Of a stretch of 64,000 nucleotides of DNA, positions 21,967 to 31,187 are shown in pieces. Position numbers and translations under genes: made by a program. The stretch is from a virus. The stretch covers positions 62,001 through 126,000 of the IMG/VR virus record IMGVR_UViG_3300033183_000299. One strand, written 5' to 3'. The notes under the pieces are model-generated. The model was not told where the DNA came from. It saw only the letters and a list, made by a program, of their open reading frames with translations, and ran no database searches. Each line of letters opens with the position of its first letter. Position 1 is the first letter of the stretch.

Positions 21967-23574
21967 TTAGCCTCCTATTGTAATTTTTGATGTTTGTCTT
22001 GGAAATGGAAATAGATGCTCTTTTCCTTTGTATTCTGGATTTGAACTTGGCAACATTTTATATTTATCCCCATTTACCATGGCGTAGTTCTTAATTAGGT
22101 CTCCAGATGCATAACTCATCTTAAAATCTAGAGAGAACACCTTTGGCCATAATCTTCCATCTTCTTCAAAGAACCCTGCTTCAAGGTCTATATCGATTCC
22201 AACATCCATCAAAAATAATTGCAAAGAGTTTCTGTACATTGTTGCGAAGTCTGTCGCATAATAGGTTGTTGTACTTGGAGCTTCAATAAAAGAAGGGCAA
22301 TAGACTCTAATGGAGTGTCTTTTTGGATCTCCATTTGTTGTCGTGGGTTCTTTCTTGAAGAACATTCTTACGAGATATTGTATTTTCGCACAGTTTGCTT
22401 TCGCCTCAGCTAAGTCAGCAGCAGGTGCAACAATTTTTATGGAGTAATCCAATGCTTCAAATGTAGTTTCTTTATCAAAATCCATTGGCTTGCCTAAGAT
22501 GCGCGATTTATCTCCATCAATTTTTGGTATATTGACTTTGTGATCTCTATTGAAGGATTCGACAAATCCTTTAAATGCTATCCACCTCTTTCTTTTACTG
22601 GAGGTATCACTTAAGGAGTCTGGCCCAACATTCTCAGCAACATTGAGTGAGAGGAATAAAAGTGAGCTCTTGTTCGCACTTCTAGTTCCATGAAATGAAT
22701 AATCTAACTTGTTTAATGAATCTGTATCGAAATCATAAACAGACCCTACGCTATACTCGGCATGATCTTTAGTATTAACAAGTAGTCCGAAAGGAAATCT
22801 ACCATTGTCTCCCTCGACATAATGCCCACTATCTTTGAAGGCATATAATGGTCTCGCTACATTCCCACCAAGCTTTGCAAGTCTATTTAGTTTCTCTCCG
22901 GTAAACTCTACTCCGAAATTTAACTTCAAAGAAAGCTTTATGTTTTTTGGGAAAAGAAAGGATCCAAGCTTTTTGTCCGTAACGTCATCATAGTCAAAGA
23001 AACCTGCTTCCAAATCTGGCTCATAATTAACGGAATCAATATAGCAAAGAAATCCATTCTTCATTAAAGAATCATAGTTGATAGTTTGCGGCGACGGGTA
23101 GTTATCATAGTTATTCCCGGAGTGAATAAGGTTCTTCAACCAAACAGAGAAGTATGTATTCTTTGTTCCATAGAATGCATCTACTTGTTTTGGGCCTCCA
23201 AGTGGAGCGATTAGTCTTTGAATCTCTTCAATCTTAGCTATATTATTTCTTGATTCATTAACCGAATGAGCAGGTAAGTTTATTGTTATGTCAAAGCTTA
23301 AGTCTGATGAATTTTCGGTATACGTGTGAGATTGCTTATCTGATTCTTTACCAACCTCAGTTTCTTTTGTTAAATTAAGCTTGTATGATTCCACAAAAGC
23401 TTTAAAGGAAACGAGTCTCTGCAATGCTGGAGATCCAATATAAAGTATGTTGTCTGTCTGATCAGTTATGTCTGAGCCATATCCTCTAAAGGTTCTATTG
23501 CCGTTTTTGTAAGTCGCACCTTGTTTGATATCTGATAGGTGATATGGTGAAAAGAAACCTGGTTCAATAGCCAT
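21967..23574 (-). CDS. Baseplate/tail-tube junction protein with duplicated domain (535 aa)
   Basis: 535 residues. Two homologous halves are visible: SFKAFVESYKLNL / AFKGFVESFNRDH, then a strand and helix (DITINLPAHSVNESRNNIAK / YSIKIVAPAADLAEAKANCA), then DLEAGFFDYD / DLEAGFFEED each followed by KL/KVFSL-type strands. This duplicated tube-like domain would suit a tube-initiation or baseplate-cap protein such as T4 gp48/gp54; that match is by position and not by clear similarity. It starts one base into the tape measure stop. Confidence 0.55.
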   Translation of the reverse strand: MAIEPGFFSPYHLSDIKQGATYKNGNRTFRGYGSDITDQTDNILYIGSPALQRLVSFKAFVESYKLNLTKETEVGKESDKQSHTYTENSSDLSFDITINLPAHSVNESRNNIAKIEEIQRLIAPLGGPKQVDAFYGTKNTYFSVWLKNLIHSGNNYDNYPSPQTINYDSLMKNGFLCYIDSVNYEPDLEAGFFDYDDVTDKKLGSFLFPKNIKLSLKLNFGVEFTGEKLNRLAKLGGNVARPLYAFKDSGHYVEGDNGRFPFGLLVNTKDHAEYSVGSVYDFDTDSLNKLDYSFHGTRSANKSSLLFLSLNVAENVGPDSLSDTSSKRKRWIAFKGFVESFNRDHKVNIPKIDGDKSRILGKPMDFDKETTFEALDYSIKIVAPAADLAEAKANCAKIQYLVRMFFKKEPTTTNGDPKRHSIRVYCPSFIEAPSTTTYYATDFATMYRNSLQLFLMDVGIDIDLEAGFFEEDGRLWPKVFSLDFKMSYASGDLIKNYAMVNGDKYKMLPSSNPEYKGKEHLFPFPRQTSKITIGG

Positions 23575-25955
23575 TATCCTGCTCTCCCAATAACTGCCTT
23601 AGCTTCTGTTCTTATTATATCTCGAAGCTCTCTGTCTCCGATATATACTTTGACACTAATATCAGGCATTTTCATTTCAGGCATCTTAACGTCTACGACG
23701 AGTTTTCCTTCACTGATATTTTTAATCATTCCTTCGGAACCCATGATGAAAGATGAGTTTGTACCATCTGTGGTCATTGCGAGAAATCCATCGATCTTAA
23801 CCGTTGATAATTCCATAAGAACTGATTTAACTTTTTCTAATCCGCTAGCTATCGCTGACGTATCTATGCTGGCAGCGGCTTGGATATCCATGGCTTTTCC
23901 GCCTGGATGTGCTGCGTCATAAACATTGCTCATTTCGTCAGAAAGAGCACTTAATTCTCCTCTAGCGCCGGAAGCATCTTTGCCCATTCTTGTGAACGTA
24001 GGGCCCAAGTCTTTATCGAACATTCCTTCGGCCATCGAACGAGAACCAGGTTTGTGGATAATATCCCACAGTTGACTCAAGGCTCCTACGAAAGCAATAA
24101 TGCCGGCAATAGCCCATCCAACAGGAGTTAACATGCCTGCAATACTCGCGCCTACTGCTCCGAATTTGACTGCTAATGCTCCGAGAAAAACGACCGTAGG
24201 CGCAATCACAGCAACAAACTTTACAACATACGCTATGAGAGGAGTAATAAAGGAAATAAATTTGGCAATCATCATAATAACAGGGCTAAAGGCTAAAAAC
24301 AATTCCGTAACGGCTAGCTTCAGCTGAGTCATAAATGGTACTAAACTTTCTGTCGCATCAGAAAGTTCTTTTTGGATATCTGCTTGTTGTTTTTGGCCTT
24401 TCTCGTATTGTTGATATTCCGCCATACTCATATTTAATAACTTCTGAGCCTCAGCTACATCCTTCACTCCCATTGCTTGGGCGATGTATTGTTTTGTATA
24501 TTTGTCGAGAGAGTCAAAGTTCCCAACAGACATTTGAACTTGTTGCTTTAACATTAATATTCTCTCGGAATCTGTGGCTTGCATCATTTCAAGAGTCGAA
24601 AGTTGCGTACCAAGCACTGCGTTTAATTTAGCGGCAGATTCTGCCGCGGAATCAAACTTGTCAAACTTCTCTGTAATTCCAAGAAGTGTTTGCATTTCAA
24701 TACCCGATGCTTTAGCTGCAGCCGCAAGTTCTTTAAAAACTTTGATATTGTTTTTTCCATATATTGCTAAACGACCAGAAGCAGAATTGAAGTCTTCAAT
24801 CATCTTAGTGCCGGTAATTCCAATTTCCTTGCCCATTCGCGCAAGTTGAGCTGTGGCATCGGCTGCCTGCTCTCCAGTCATGCCCATGGATCTTTGCATA
24901 TGCTCCATTGATTTAACTGAAGAGGCAGCAGAAACCCCAAGCTTCTCCAGTCTTGCGACAGTCAGTCCCATATATTCGTTTGTTTTTTCTGATTTTGGAT
25001 TAAAAGAAGACAACCCCTGCGTCAAAGCTTTCAAGGCCTCGGCAGACTCTCTGAATCCAATACCGGCCATGTTTCCTTGTTTCGCCATTCTTGTAATTTC
25101 TTCATTGAATTGATCGCCAAAGCCGGTTGCTGCGCCCAATTGTTTAGATAAATTGTTCACCTCCAAACCCATTTTTACAATTACCCCAATGAAAGCTACC
25201 CCAGCTAGTACCGCGGCAACGCTCCCCTTAGCAAATTTTTCTGAACCCTCTAAGAAAAATTTGCTAGTTTTCAACATGCCTTCGCCTATTTTCCCACCGG
25301 TTTTAAGGCCTATCTTTCCAATGAAACTTCCAAATTTTTCCATGTTGTTTGTGACTTTAAAAGTTTTCGAAAGTAAATCGCCGACAACAGGTAATTTACC
25401 AGCATAATCCCCTAGGATGTCAAATACATCTTCTTGTCTTTCTTCCATATCTTTCATGGAATCCTTGTTTTTGTCTATCTGCTCGCCAATTTTTTCTAAT
25501 AAAGCTTTTTGCTTTTTAAGCTTCTCTTCGGTTTCGTTCATGCTTTTTTCAGCATCCGAGACCATCTTTTTTCTTTCTTCTCTTTGCGCTACTAGTGCGT
25601 TTCTTTGTTTTTTTAGGGTTTCAAGGAGATCTTCTTCTTCTGCTGATGTAAGACCTTCTTGGGACTTCTTTCTTAGGGACGCTATTTCCTTAACTATAGA
25701 GCTGTATTCTTCTTGAAGCTTATTGTTTTCTTCTAAAATTTTGTTTAGTTTTTCTTGCTTTTTTATTCGTTCAGCTAGATACCTCTCTTCTCTTTCTTCT
25801 GCATCTTTGCGAGAGTTTATCAGCCTCTCTTCTCTTTCTTCCTGTTCTTTTAGTAGCTTGTTGTATTCTTCTTGAGAAACTCTTTTTTTCTTCAAGAGTT
25901 CCAATACTTCTTTAGCTATCTCGGATTCATTGTTTGTTGGTTCATCAGTAGCCAT
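23574..25955 (-). CDS. Tail tape measure protein
   Basis: 793 residues. The first ~170 residues are a highly charged coiled coil. A long helical body follows with hydrophobic segments around 245-265 (SVAAVLAGVAFIGVIVKMG) and 560-640 (MIAKFISFITPLIAYVVKFV and following), as in tape measure proteins that set tail length and help DNA entry. A Met-rich region (EMMQATDSERILMLKQQVQM) lies between. Position directly after the tail assembly genes and before the baseplate block is the standard one. Confidence 0.85.
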   Translation of the reverse strand: MATDEPTNNESEIAKEVLELLKKKRVSQEEYNKLLKEQEEREERLINSRKDAEEREERYLAERIKKQEKLNKILEENNKLQEEYSSIVKEIASLRKKSQEGLTSAEEEDLLETLKKQRNALVAQREERKKMVSDAEKSMNETEEKLKKQKALLEKIGEQIDKNKDSMKDMEERQEDVFDILGDYAGKLPVVGDLLSKTFKVTNNMEKFGSFIGKIGLKTGGKIGEGMLKTSKFFLEGSEKFAKGSVAAVLAGVAFIGVIVKMGLEVNNLSKQLGAATGFGDQFNEEITRMAKQGNMAGIGFRESAEALKALTQGLSSFNPKSEKTNEYMGLTVARLEKLGVSAASSVKSMEHMQRSMGMTGEQAADATAQLARMGKEIGITGTKMIEDFNSASGRLAIYGKNNIKVFKELAAAAKASGIEMQTLLGITEKFDKFDSAAESAAKLNAVLGTQLSTLEMMQATDSERILMLKQQVQMSVGNFDSLDKYTKQYIAQAMGVKDVAEAQKLLNMSMAEYQQYEKGQKQQADIQKELSDATESLVPFMTQLKLAVTELFLAFSPVIMMIAKFISFITPLIAYVVKFVAVIAPTVVFLGALAVKFGAVGASIAGMLTPVGWAIAGIIAFVGALSQLWDIIHKPGSRSMAEGMFDKDLGPTFTRMGKDASGARGELSALSDEMSNVYDAAHPGGKAMDIQAAASIDTSAIASGLEKVKSVLMELSTVKIDGFLAMTTDGTNSSFIMGSEGMIKNISEGKLVVDVKMPEMKMPDISVKVYIGDRELRDIIRTEAKAVIGRAG

Positions 25956-25992
25956 ACACAGGGTCCTCGTTCATTATATTAATTAGTTTAAT

Positions 25993-26021
25993 AAAGAAAA
26001 TGCTCGGACAAAGCCGAGCAT
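25993..26021 (-). terminator. Terminator between tail chaperone and tape measure genes
   Basis: GATGCTCGG...CCGAGCATTTTC on the minus strand: 8-bp stem with 5-nt loop and a T-rich tail. Confidence 0.75.
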
Positions 26022-26025
26022 CGTT

Positions 26026-26247
26026 TTATCGAGAAGATTTTTTCATTTCTTCCGCTTCTTTCTTGTATTCTTTAATTGTTCTCTCAAGCCACCAAGTTCT
26101 TAAGCCCACGGGCAAGTTGTACAATTCAAACAAAGACCATCCACCATAATGCTTTAAAGTAAAAAAGCATTCATAGACGTTCTCCATATATTCATCGGTC
26201 AGGCCAAAAAAAGTCGGTTCCGAAAGGAACCAGCATAGCCTCCTCAT
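26026..26247 (-). CDS. Tail assembly chaperone extension (possible frameshift product)
   Basis: Frame ending ...LFELYNLPVGLRTWWLERTI with a Lys/Glu-rich C terminus. It overlaps the end of the gp26-like gene by 56 nt and has no ribosome site at its ATG codons (26247, 26187). The overlap contains a run of seven T (26212-26206); a +1 or -2 shift there would extend the gp26-like protein by ~59 residues. A gene overlapped by a downstream frame just before the tape measure is the classical position of the frameshifted tail assembly chaperone pair. The LP...R.W pattern fits that family. Confidence 0.5.
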   Translation of the reverse strand: MRRLCWFLSEPTFFGLTDEYMENVYECFFTLKHYGGWSLFELYNLPVGLRTWWLERTIKEYKKEAEEMKKSSR

Positions 26248-27028
26248 GTTCGCAGTTTTTGCAAACAAATGTTTGTTCCATCTTGATGTCTGGCGATATC
26301 AACTTAAAAGCATTGCGGATATATTTTGCATCAGCAGCAGTCATGTTGTCCGCAACGTAATTAATTGTTTTAGCGTCAGAGTATCCATTTAAGTCCACAA
26401 TAAAGCGCTTCATTTGCTTTGTAATCAAGTTTTCGGTTGCGTCCTTGGCTTTACCCTCGGAAAGCATTTCAACCTCGTCTTGGCCCGTTAGTGGGCGAAT
26501 ACGAGCAGCTATTGTTGACATCGGCAAAGTTAAAGAAAATGTGCCGTCATTATTATTCTTGATTTCTGACTCTGGATATTCATTTCCGCAATACTCTTCG
26601 TGATCAGCCAGGTCAAACTCAAACTTTGACACCGTACCACAAGCAGGGCACTGAACAGATGTCTTATAGTCTGCCCCATATGCACTTGCTCTTGCGTTGA
26701 TGATGATAGCGTTTCGGTCTCCAATATAAAGAGAGCGAGCATTGATGCTTTTGTCTTTGATTACATTCTGAATAAGACGATCAATGGCCAAACCTTTCTT
26801 TAGCAAAGAGCGATTCGTCAAGATGTCTTCATCTTTAGCAGTCATATATTTAATTTCAATTGAATCTTGTCCGTGAAGAGGGTGTCCTTCTGGATATCTC
26901 CCTTTTGATGGTAATTGTACGAATTGCGTTGGTGTAACGAAATCCATTGGATTGGCCATTTGAGGAGTTTCCTCTGTTGGCGTTGGTTTGTGACCGCCCA
27001 TTAAACGATCTTCATTATTTCTTCTCAT
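26192..27028 (-). CDS. T4 gp26-type baseplate hub / tail assembly protein
   Basis: 278 residues. The conserved start VQLPSKGRYPEGHPLHGQ and YMTAKDEDILTNRSLLKKG match the T4 baseplate (gp26) family. A zinc site is visible: VQCPACGTVSKFEF near 125, paired with a later FVCKNCEHEE near 258. The ATG at 27028 follows AGAGG. It sits between tail tube and tape measure, where chaperones for tape-measure folding are encoded. Its last residues contain the slippery T7 run. Confidence 0.75.
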   Translation of the reverse strand: MRRNNEDRLMGGHKPTPTEETPQMANPMDFVTPTQFVQLPSKGRYPEGHPLHGQDSIEIKYMTAKDEDILTNRSLLKKGLAIDRLIQNVIKDKSINARSLYIGDRNAIIINARASAYGADYKTSVQCPACGTVSKFEFDLADHEEYCGNEYPESEIKNNNDGTFSLTLPMSTIAARIRPLTGQDEVEMLSEGKAKDATENLITKQMKRFIVDLNGYSDAKTINYVADNMTAADAKYIRNAFKLISPDIKMEQTFVCKNCEHEEAMLVPFGTDFFWPDR

Positions 27029-27047
27029 TTTTACCTCTAGTTATTTA

Positions 27048-27689
27048 TTATGGAACCGTTGGCGATTTACCAGTATCTATGAAAATATTGCTGGTATAGA
27101 ACTCAGCCCAGTCGTAAGAGATGTCTAGTGAATATTCAACTAATCCATCATCCCCATAGTCTAGTTCTCCCCATGCAATACTTGTGATGATTGGGTTCTT
27201 GAGATCCCAAACTTCAGTACTTATAAGGCCGGCTTCATTTCTTCCCGCAGGATCTAGCTGATGGATTCTAAGGAATGTCCCAAAAGATATGTCCATTGAA
27301 GCTGCTTTCTCTGGAGAAGAGATAGTCTTATCTCTTCCGGATCTACCACCTGAACCATCCGGTGTTGTATAGCCAGAAGCCAACAACATTTCCCATAGGG
27401 TCTCAGCTGTGCCTCTAGATTTTGGACTTGGAATGGTACCGAAGTCTTCTGGGTTTCCTTCTTTATTTCCCCAAAACCCTGCGTCTACAAATTTAATTGA
27501 AATAGGCTCCCACCTAACCAACCCTGGATAATTGTAGTAATGGTTGATTAAGCGGTATTCTTTTTTTTCAATAGTTGCTTTTGGTTTAGATACGCTAGAT
27601 ACAGACAAAAGATCGCCACCATTGCCCATTTGGACCATGAAGCGATTCTTTAGTTTTGGTTGGTTTGTAGCTGCACTCCACCAAGTCAT
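27048..27689 (-). CDS. Tail tube protein gp19 paralogue 2
   Basis: 213 residues starting MTWWSAATNQPKLKNRFMVQ. It shares with the following protein the order RF.VQ(M/I)G, SKP-type strand, NYPG.V.W..I..KFVD and a C-terminal DDGLVEYSLDISYDWAEF (compare DDGLSEINLGIKFDWAEF). These are hallmarks of gp19-type tube subunits. Two tube proteins in tandem suggest one major subunit and one specialised for the tail end or baseplate junction. Start 9 nt after the upstream stop. Confidence 0.82.
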   Translation of the reverse strand: MTWWSAATNQPKLKNRFMVQMGNGGDLLSVSSVSKPKATIEKKEYRLINHYYNYPGLVRWEPISIKFVDAGFWGNKEGNPEDFGTIPSPKSRGTAETLWEMLLASGYTTPDGSGGRSGRDKTISSPEKAASMDISFGTFLRIHQLDPAGRNEAGLISTEVWDLKNPIITSIAWGELDYGDDGLVEYSLDISYDWAEFYTSNIFIDTGKSPTVP

Positions 27690-27697
27690 TATTTCTC

Positions 27698-28273
27698 CTA
27701 GTTTTCAAAGAATTTGGAGTCTGTTGAAGGTCCTTTCGAAAATTCAGCCCAATCAAACTTAATTCCTAAGTTGATTTCTGAAAGACCATCGTCTTCATAA
27801 CTTAAGTCATTGAAGGATACTTTTGTAATGAAAGGATTGTGCAAAGTCCAGCGCTCAATTGTGTTTTGGCCTGTTGCATCAAGTTGATGAATTACGACTG
27901 CCCCAAGAGCTGAAGTTGATTTGCCTTTAGAGATAGTCTCTAACTGTTGAGCTGTTTTTGGAAAGCGATAACCAGCGTTCTCAATAACCTTAAGCAATTC
28001 TACAGCAGCATCAACGCCACCTTCGTTTTCTTCTGCTGGGTCAACGAGTGTTACTTCGATATCGTCCCAAGAAACGCTACCTGGAAAGTTAAAAGTATGT
28101 CCCATAAATTTGTGAGTAGTATCACCGCTAATATTCATTGTTGGCTTATTGATTGTTTTCGCATACCAAACAATACCAGAGCCGCCACCTAAGTCACCAA
28201 TTTGAACTTTAAATCTGAATTTTCTCTTAGGGTCTCTCATGCCAGAGTCTAAATTTGTTCCCCAAAATGCCAT
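27698..28273 (-). CDS. Tail tube protein gp19 paralogue 1
   Basis: 191 residues starting MAFWGTNLDSGMRDPKRKFR. The gp19 pattern is clear: RKFRFKVQIGDL, FNFPGSVSWDDIEVTLVD, VVIHQLDATGQNTIERW, HNPFITKVSFNDLSYEDDGLSE and DWAEF. It follows the sheath gene directly, as in T4 (gp18 then gp19), so this copy is the more likely major tube subunit. GGAG lies before the ATG at 28273. Confidence 0.88.
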   Translation of the reverse strand: MAFWGTNLDSGMRDPKRKFRFKVQIGDLGGGSGIVWYAKTINKPTMNISGDTTHKFMGHTFNFPGSVSWDDIEVTLVDPAEENEGGVDAAVELLKVIENAGYRFPKTAQQLETISKGKSTSALGAVVIHQLDATGQNTIERWTLHNPFITKVSFNDLSYEDDGLSEINLGIKFDWAEFSKGPSTDSKFFEN

Positions 28274-28307
28274 AATAATAATCTCCTATTTAATCTTAAT
28301 TAGTGGC

Positions 28308-31121
28308 TTATACGAAATCTGCGCCGGTCTTAGTGATTACAAAGTCAACAACAATGTATTCGATAGCACGTGCGGGCTTGATATAAATCTTAGCATACAT
28401 GATGTTACGATCAACCAAGTCAGCAGTAGTTGTAGTTGAATCCAAAATTAACTTATAATCAGATAAACCAAATCTTGCTCTTGTATCAGCCAAAATAGGG
28501 TTAACTTGAGACTTGAAGCGGTTCCATGTTGATTCAATGTTTTGGTCAAACAACAAGTTTCTAGAAACAGTTGAAACGCGAGACTTCAAGTAAAGAACCA
28601 AGCGACGAACATTGATGCGATCCAAAGCAGACTGATCTGCTTGCAAAGTCTTTTGTCCAAAGATTACAAGACCTTCCGCAGGGAAAGTTGCGATTGGGTT
28701 GATGTTGACTTCATATAGTGCGTCACGCTCTCGAGAATCCAATCTCTGGCGTGCTTGAACTGCTTTTGGTCCACGAGGTCCACCAAGCTCTCCAAGGCCG
28801 CCACGGTTAAAACCTGCCGGTGCAAACCACAATTCGGATTGTGCTTGAGACTTACCGAAGGCTCCCAATGCTGCAACTGAAGGAGGAACCCAAAGCAATT
28901 GATTTCCACTTAAATTGTCTGAGATTTGAACCCATGGGTAGAATGTGCATGCGTAAGATGAATTAAGGTTTCGCTCTTTCAATGCGTTAACAGCTTGAGT
29001 TACATCTCCAAGAGATGAGGTTTCTTCTGCATCACTAGCTCTTTCTGCTTGAGGTGTATAGTCCTCTTCTAAGTCGATAATTGCAAGAACATCTTTTCTG
29101 CTCTCGGCAACATCAATAACTCTGTTGGTAATTACTGGTTTACGGATACCTGGGACTAGCAACATGTTTGCCGGAACTACCTCTGGATCCAAGACCGTAT
29201 CTAAAGCCTTGTTTAGAGTGTAGTGCAAGTAGCTTGTCTTGTCATCACGAGTATCAGGAATATCTCTGAATGGCTCTTTTTCTGTGATATCGAAGCCGTC
29301 AAACCCACCGTGAAGAGGCATTAAGAATTGACGTACACCAAGATCCAAGAGATCAGAGAAAGACCCTGAATCGGATGTGAAGCTATCGGTTGATGTATAT
29401 GGAGCGCTAGTTTTGTAGGATCCTGAAGTATAAGTAACTTCATTTGAACCTGTATTAATGACCAAGTCATCCAAAGTGAAAACAAATGATGGTTCAAAAT
29501 CGGCTGCACCGTCTGTAATACCAGCAGGTAAAGCTCTTAAGTAGTCGACATAATCTGGGTCGTTTTTGTTTGAGGCAGCAGAAATCTTTGGACGAATACC
29601 GTAGTATGCTCTATAAGGATTTGGTGCACCTCCCTCAGTACCGTTTTGTCTCAAAGGAATAGAAGGGAAGTTTACAGAGGCTGTAAAGTCGGTAGGTCCG
29701 AATACGAAGTGTCCTGAATTTTCTGTACCGGGAACAGAACCAGACCCATCAACGAAAGCACCGGCAAAATCTTCAGTTGGGTCATCATATGCACTTGCGC
29801 TAAGGGCACCAGAAAGAAGACTAAAACCTTTTGGACGAGTTGGTCCAACGAAACCAGCAGGCAAATAGCCTTGACCAGCACCATCTTTAATAAATTGTTT
29901 TACTTCAATGTAAATTAAGTCTGATTGATTTTGGAAGTCGCCATAAGTTCTGTAACGACGGTCTTTGTCACTCCATTGAATGAATTGGTCTCCAATCTTT
30001 CTAGCAACATAGCTAGGAGATGAAGGGTTCAAATTACAACCAGAGAATCTCTCAATTGTTTGACCAGAAAGGTTTTTGACAGCAACGGTGAAAGTTCCAA
30101 ATGGATCAACAGTTGGGTTAGCCGCAGAGCGAATCTCTTCGATTGCGATCATATATTCTTTTTCAACTTCGTTACCAACGTGAAGACATTTAAATTTGAA
30201 CAACTCTTCTTGTCCCATTTCTTGCTGAGAGATAACCCAGCCAGTTTTGGATTCTAAAGCACCTTCTTTGTGATCAGCCCAGTTTGAAGTTCCACTTACT
30301 AAAGGTAAGAGCATGGCATAAGAATTACCAGCTGCCGTTCCCAAGCTTAAGTCTTCCACTTGACGATTAAATGTCTCACCAAGCCAATAGGTCTTTCTTT
30401 GCGCTGCTGGAGTGGTCTCTGAGTTAACGAGTTGAGGGTTCGTATTGAATACTGAGCGAATATATTTGGAAGAGTTTCTATTGAAGTTAAAAGTGATGGC
30501 GTTTCCGACATTGTTATCGTCTGCATCTTTGATTCTTAGGTTAAATTCATTATTAGCCTCAGACTTCATAAAGGTACCAGCTTGCTCAACGGAGTCTCCA
30601 TTCCAATTTCTACCAGCCAAAGTTAGATACCCAGAGTCACAATAGAATACTGCACCAAGAGCACCAGTCAAGTCTGTGTTTGTTGAACTTGAGGTAAACA
30701 AGAATAGCCCATATGCAGTAGAGTTCTGAGCATAGTCTGGGCTGATAGTACCAGAAAGGGACCATCCAGCCAAACCATCAGGATCGGCATTCGGATGATC
30801 TTCGCCAGCCAATCTAACCATTGTAACTGGGGATTGATCAGAAGCAAGCCACGCCTGAGCGGCATAAGAAGCGTAAGTCGGACCAGACATGTTACCGTCT
30901 CTCCACATATCACCTTGAACTCCATTTCCACCAGCAACAGGAAGGCCAAAGACAGAAACAAAGTCATCCAAGTTGCGAATTTTTACAGGCTTGTTGGCAG
31001 GACCTTTTCTTGTGCGACCAATAATAATAGGTCCTTCAGCATCCACTTGAGCTGGGATAAAGCTTTGGTCGATCTCGCGGATTTCAATTCCGGGTGATAG
31101 AAAATCAAATTTTTTAGCCAT
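28308..31121 (-). CDS. Contractile tail sheath protein (T4 gp18-like)
   Basis: 937 residues. The N terminus FLSPGIEIREIDQS and the fold of alternating sheath domains are typical of gp18, and the C-terminal part (LVIFGQKTLQADQSALDRIN, RRLVLYLKSRV, followed by DVRARFGL-like ADTRARFGLSDYKLI) is strongly conserved in sheath proteins. It is much longer than T4 gp18 (659); the extra length lies in the middle (about 150-600), where decorations face the outside. GGAGAG precedes the ATG at 31121, and a CTATTTA motif lies 35 nt upstream. Confidence 0.93.
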   Translation of the reverse strand: MAKKFDFLSPGIEIREIDQSFIPAQVDAEGPIIIGRTRKGPANKPVKIRNLDDFVSVFGLPVAGGNGVQGDMWRDGNMSGPTYASYAAQAWLASDQSPVTMVRLAGEDHPNADPDGLAGWSLSGTISPDYAQNSTAYGLFLFTSSSTNTDLTGALGAVFYCDSGYLTLAGRNWNGDSVEQAGTFMKSEANNEFNLRIKDADDNNVGNAITFNFNRNSSKYIRSVFNTNPQLVNSETTPAAQRKTYWLGETFNRQVEDLSLGTAAGNSYAMLLPLVSGTSNWADHKEGALESKTGWVISQQEMGQEELFKFKCLHVGNEVEKEYMIAIEEIRSAANPTVDPFGTFTVAVKNLSGQTIERFSGCNLNPSSPSYVARKIGDQFIQWSDKDRRYRTYGDFQNQSDLIYIEVKQFIKDGAGQGYLPAGFVGPTRPKGFSLLSGALSASAYDDPTEDFAGAFVDGSGSVPGTENSGHFVFGPTDFTASVNFPSIPLRQNGTEGGAPNPYRAYYGIRPKISAASNKNDPDYVDYLRALPAGITDGAADFEPSFVFTLDDLVINTGSNEVTYTSGSYKTSAPYTSTDSFTSDSGSFSDLLDLGVRQFLMPLHGGFDGFDITEKEPFRDIPDTRDDKTSYLHYTLNKALDTVLDPEVVPANMLLVPGIRKPVITNRVIDVAESRKDVLAIIDLEEDYTPQAERASDAEETSSLGDVTQAVNALKERNLNSSYACTFYPWVQISDNLSGNQLLWVPPSVAALGAFGKSQAQSELWFAPAGFNRGGLGELGGPRGPKAVQARQRLDSRERDALYEVNINPIATFPAEGLVIFGQKTLQADQSALDRINVRRLVLYLKSRVSTVSRNLLFDQNIESTWNRFKSQVNPILADTRARFGLSDYKLILDSTTTTADLVDRNIMYAKIYIKPARAIEYIVVDFVITKTGADFV

Positions 31122-31156
31122 CGACTACTCTCCTTAAATAATATTCATTTTCCTAT

Positions 31157-31163
31157 TAAATAG
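31157..31163 (-). promoter_or_regulatory. Late-promoter-like motif before the sheath gene
   Basis: TACTATTTAATAGG, 35 nt before the sheath ATG. Confidence 0.5.
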
Positions 31164-31187
31164 TAGACGCAAACCCTAAAGTCCGTT

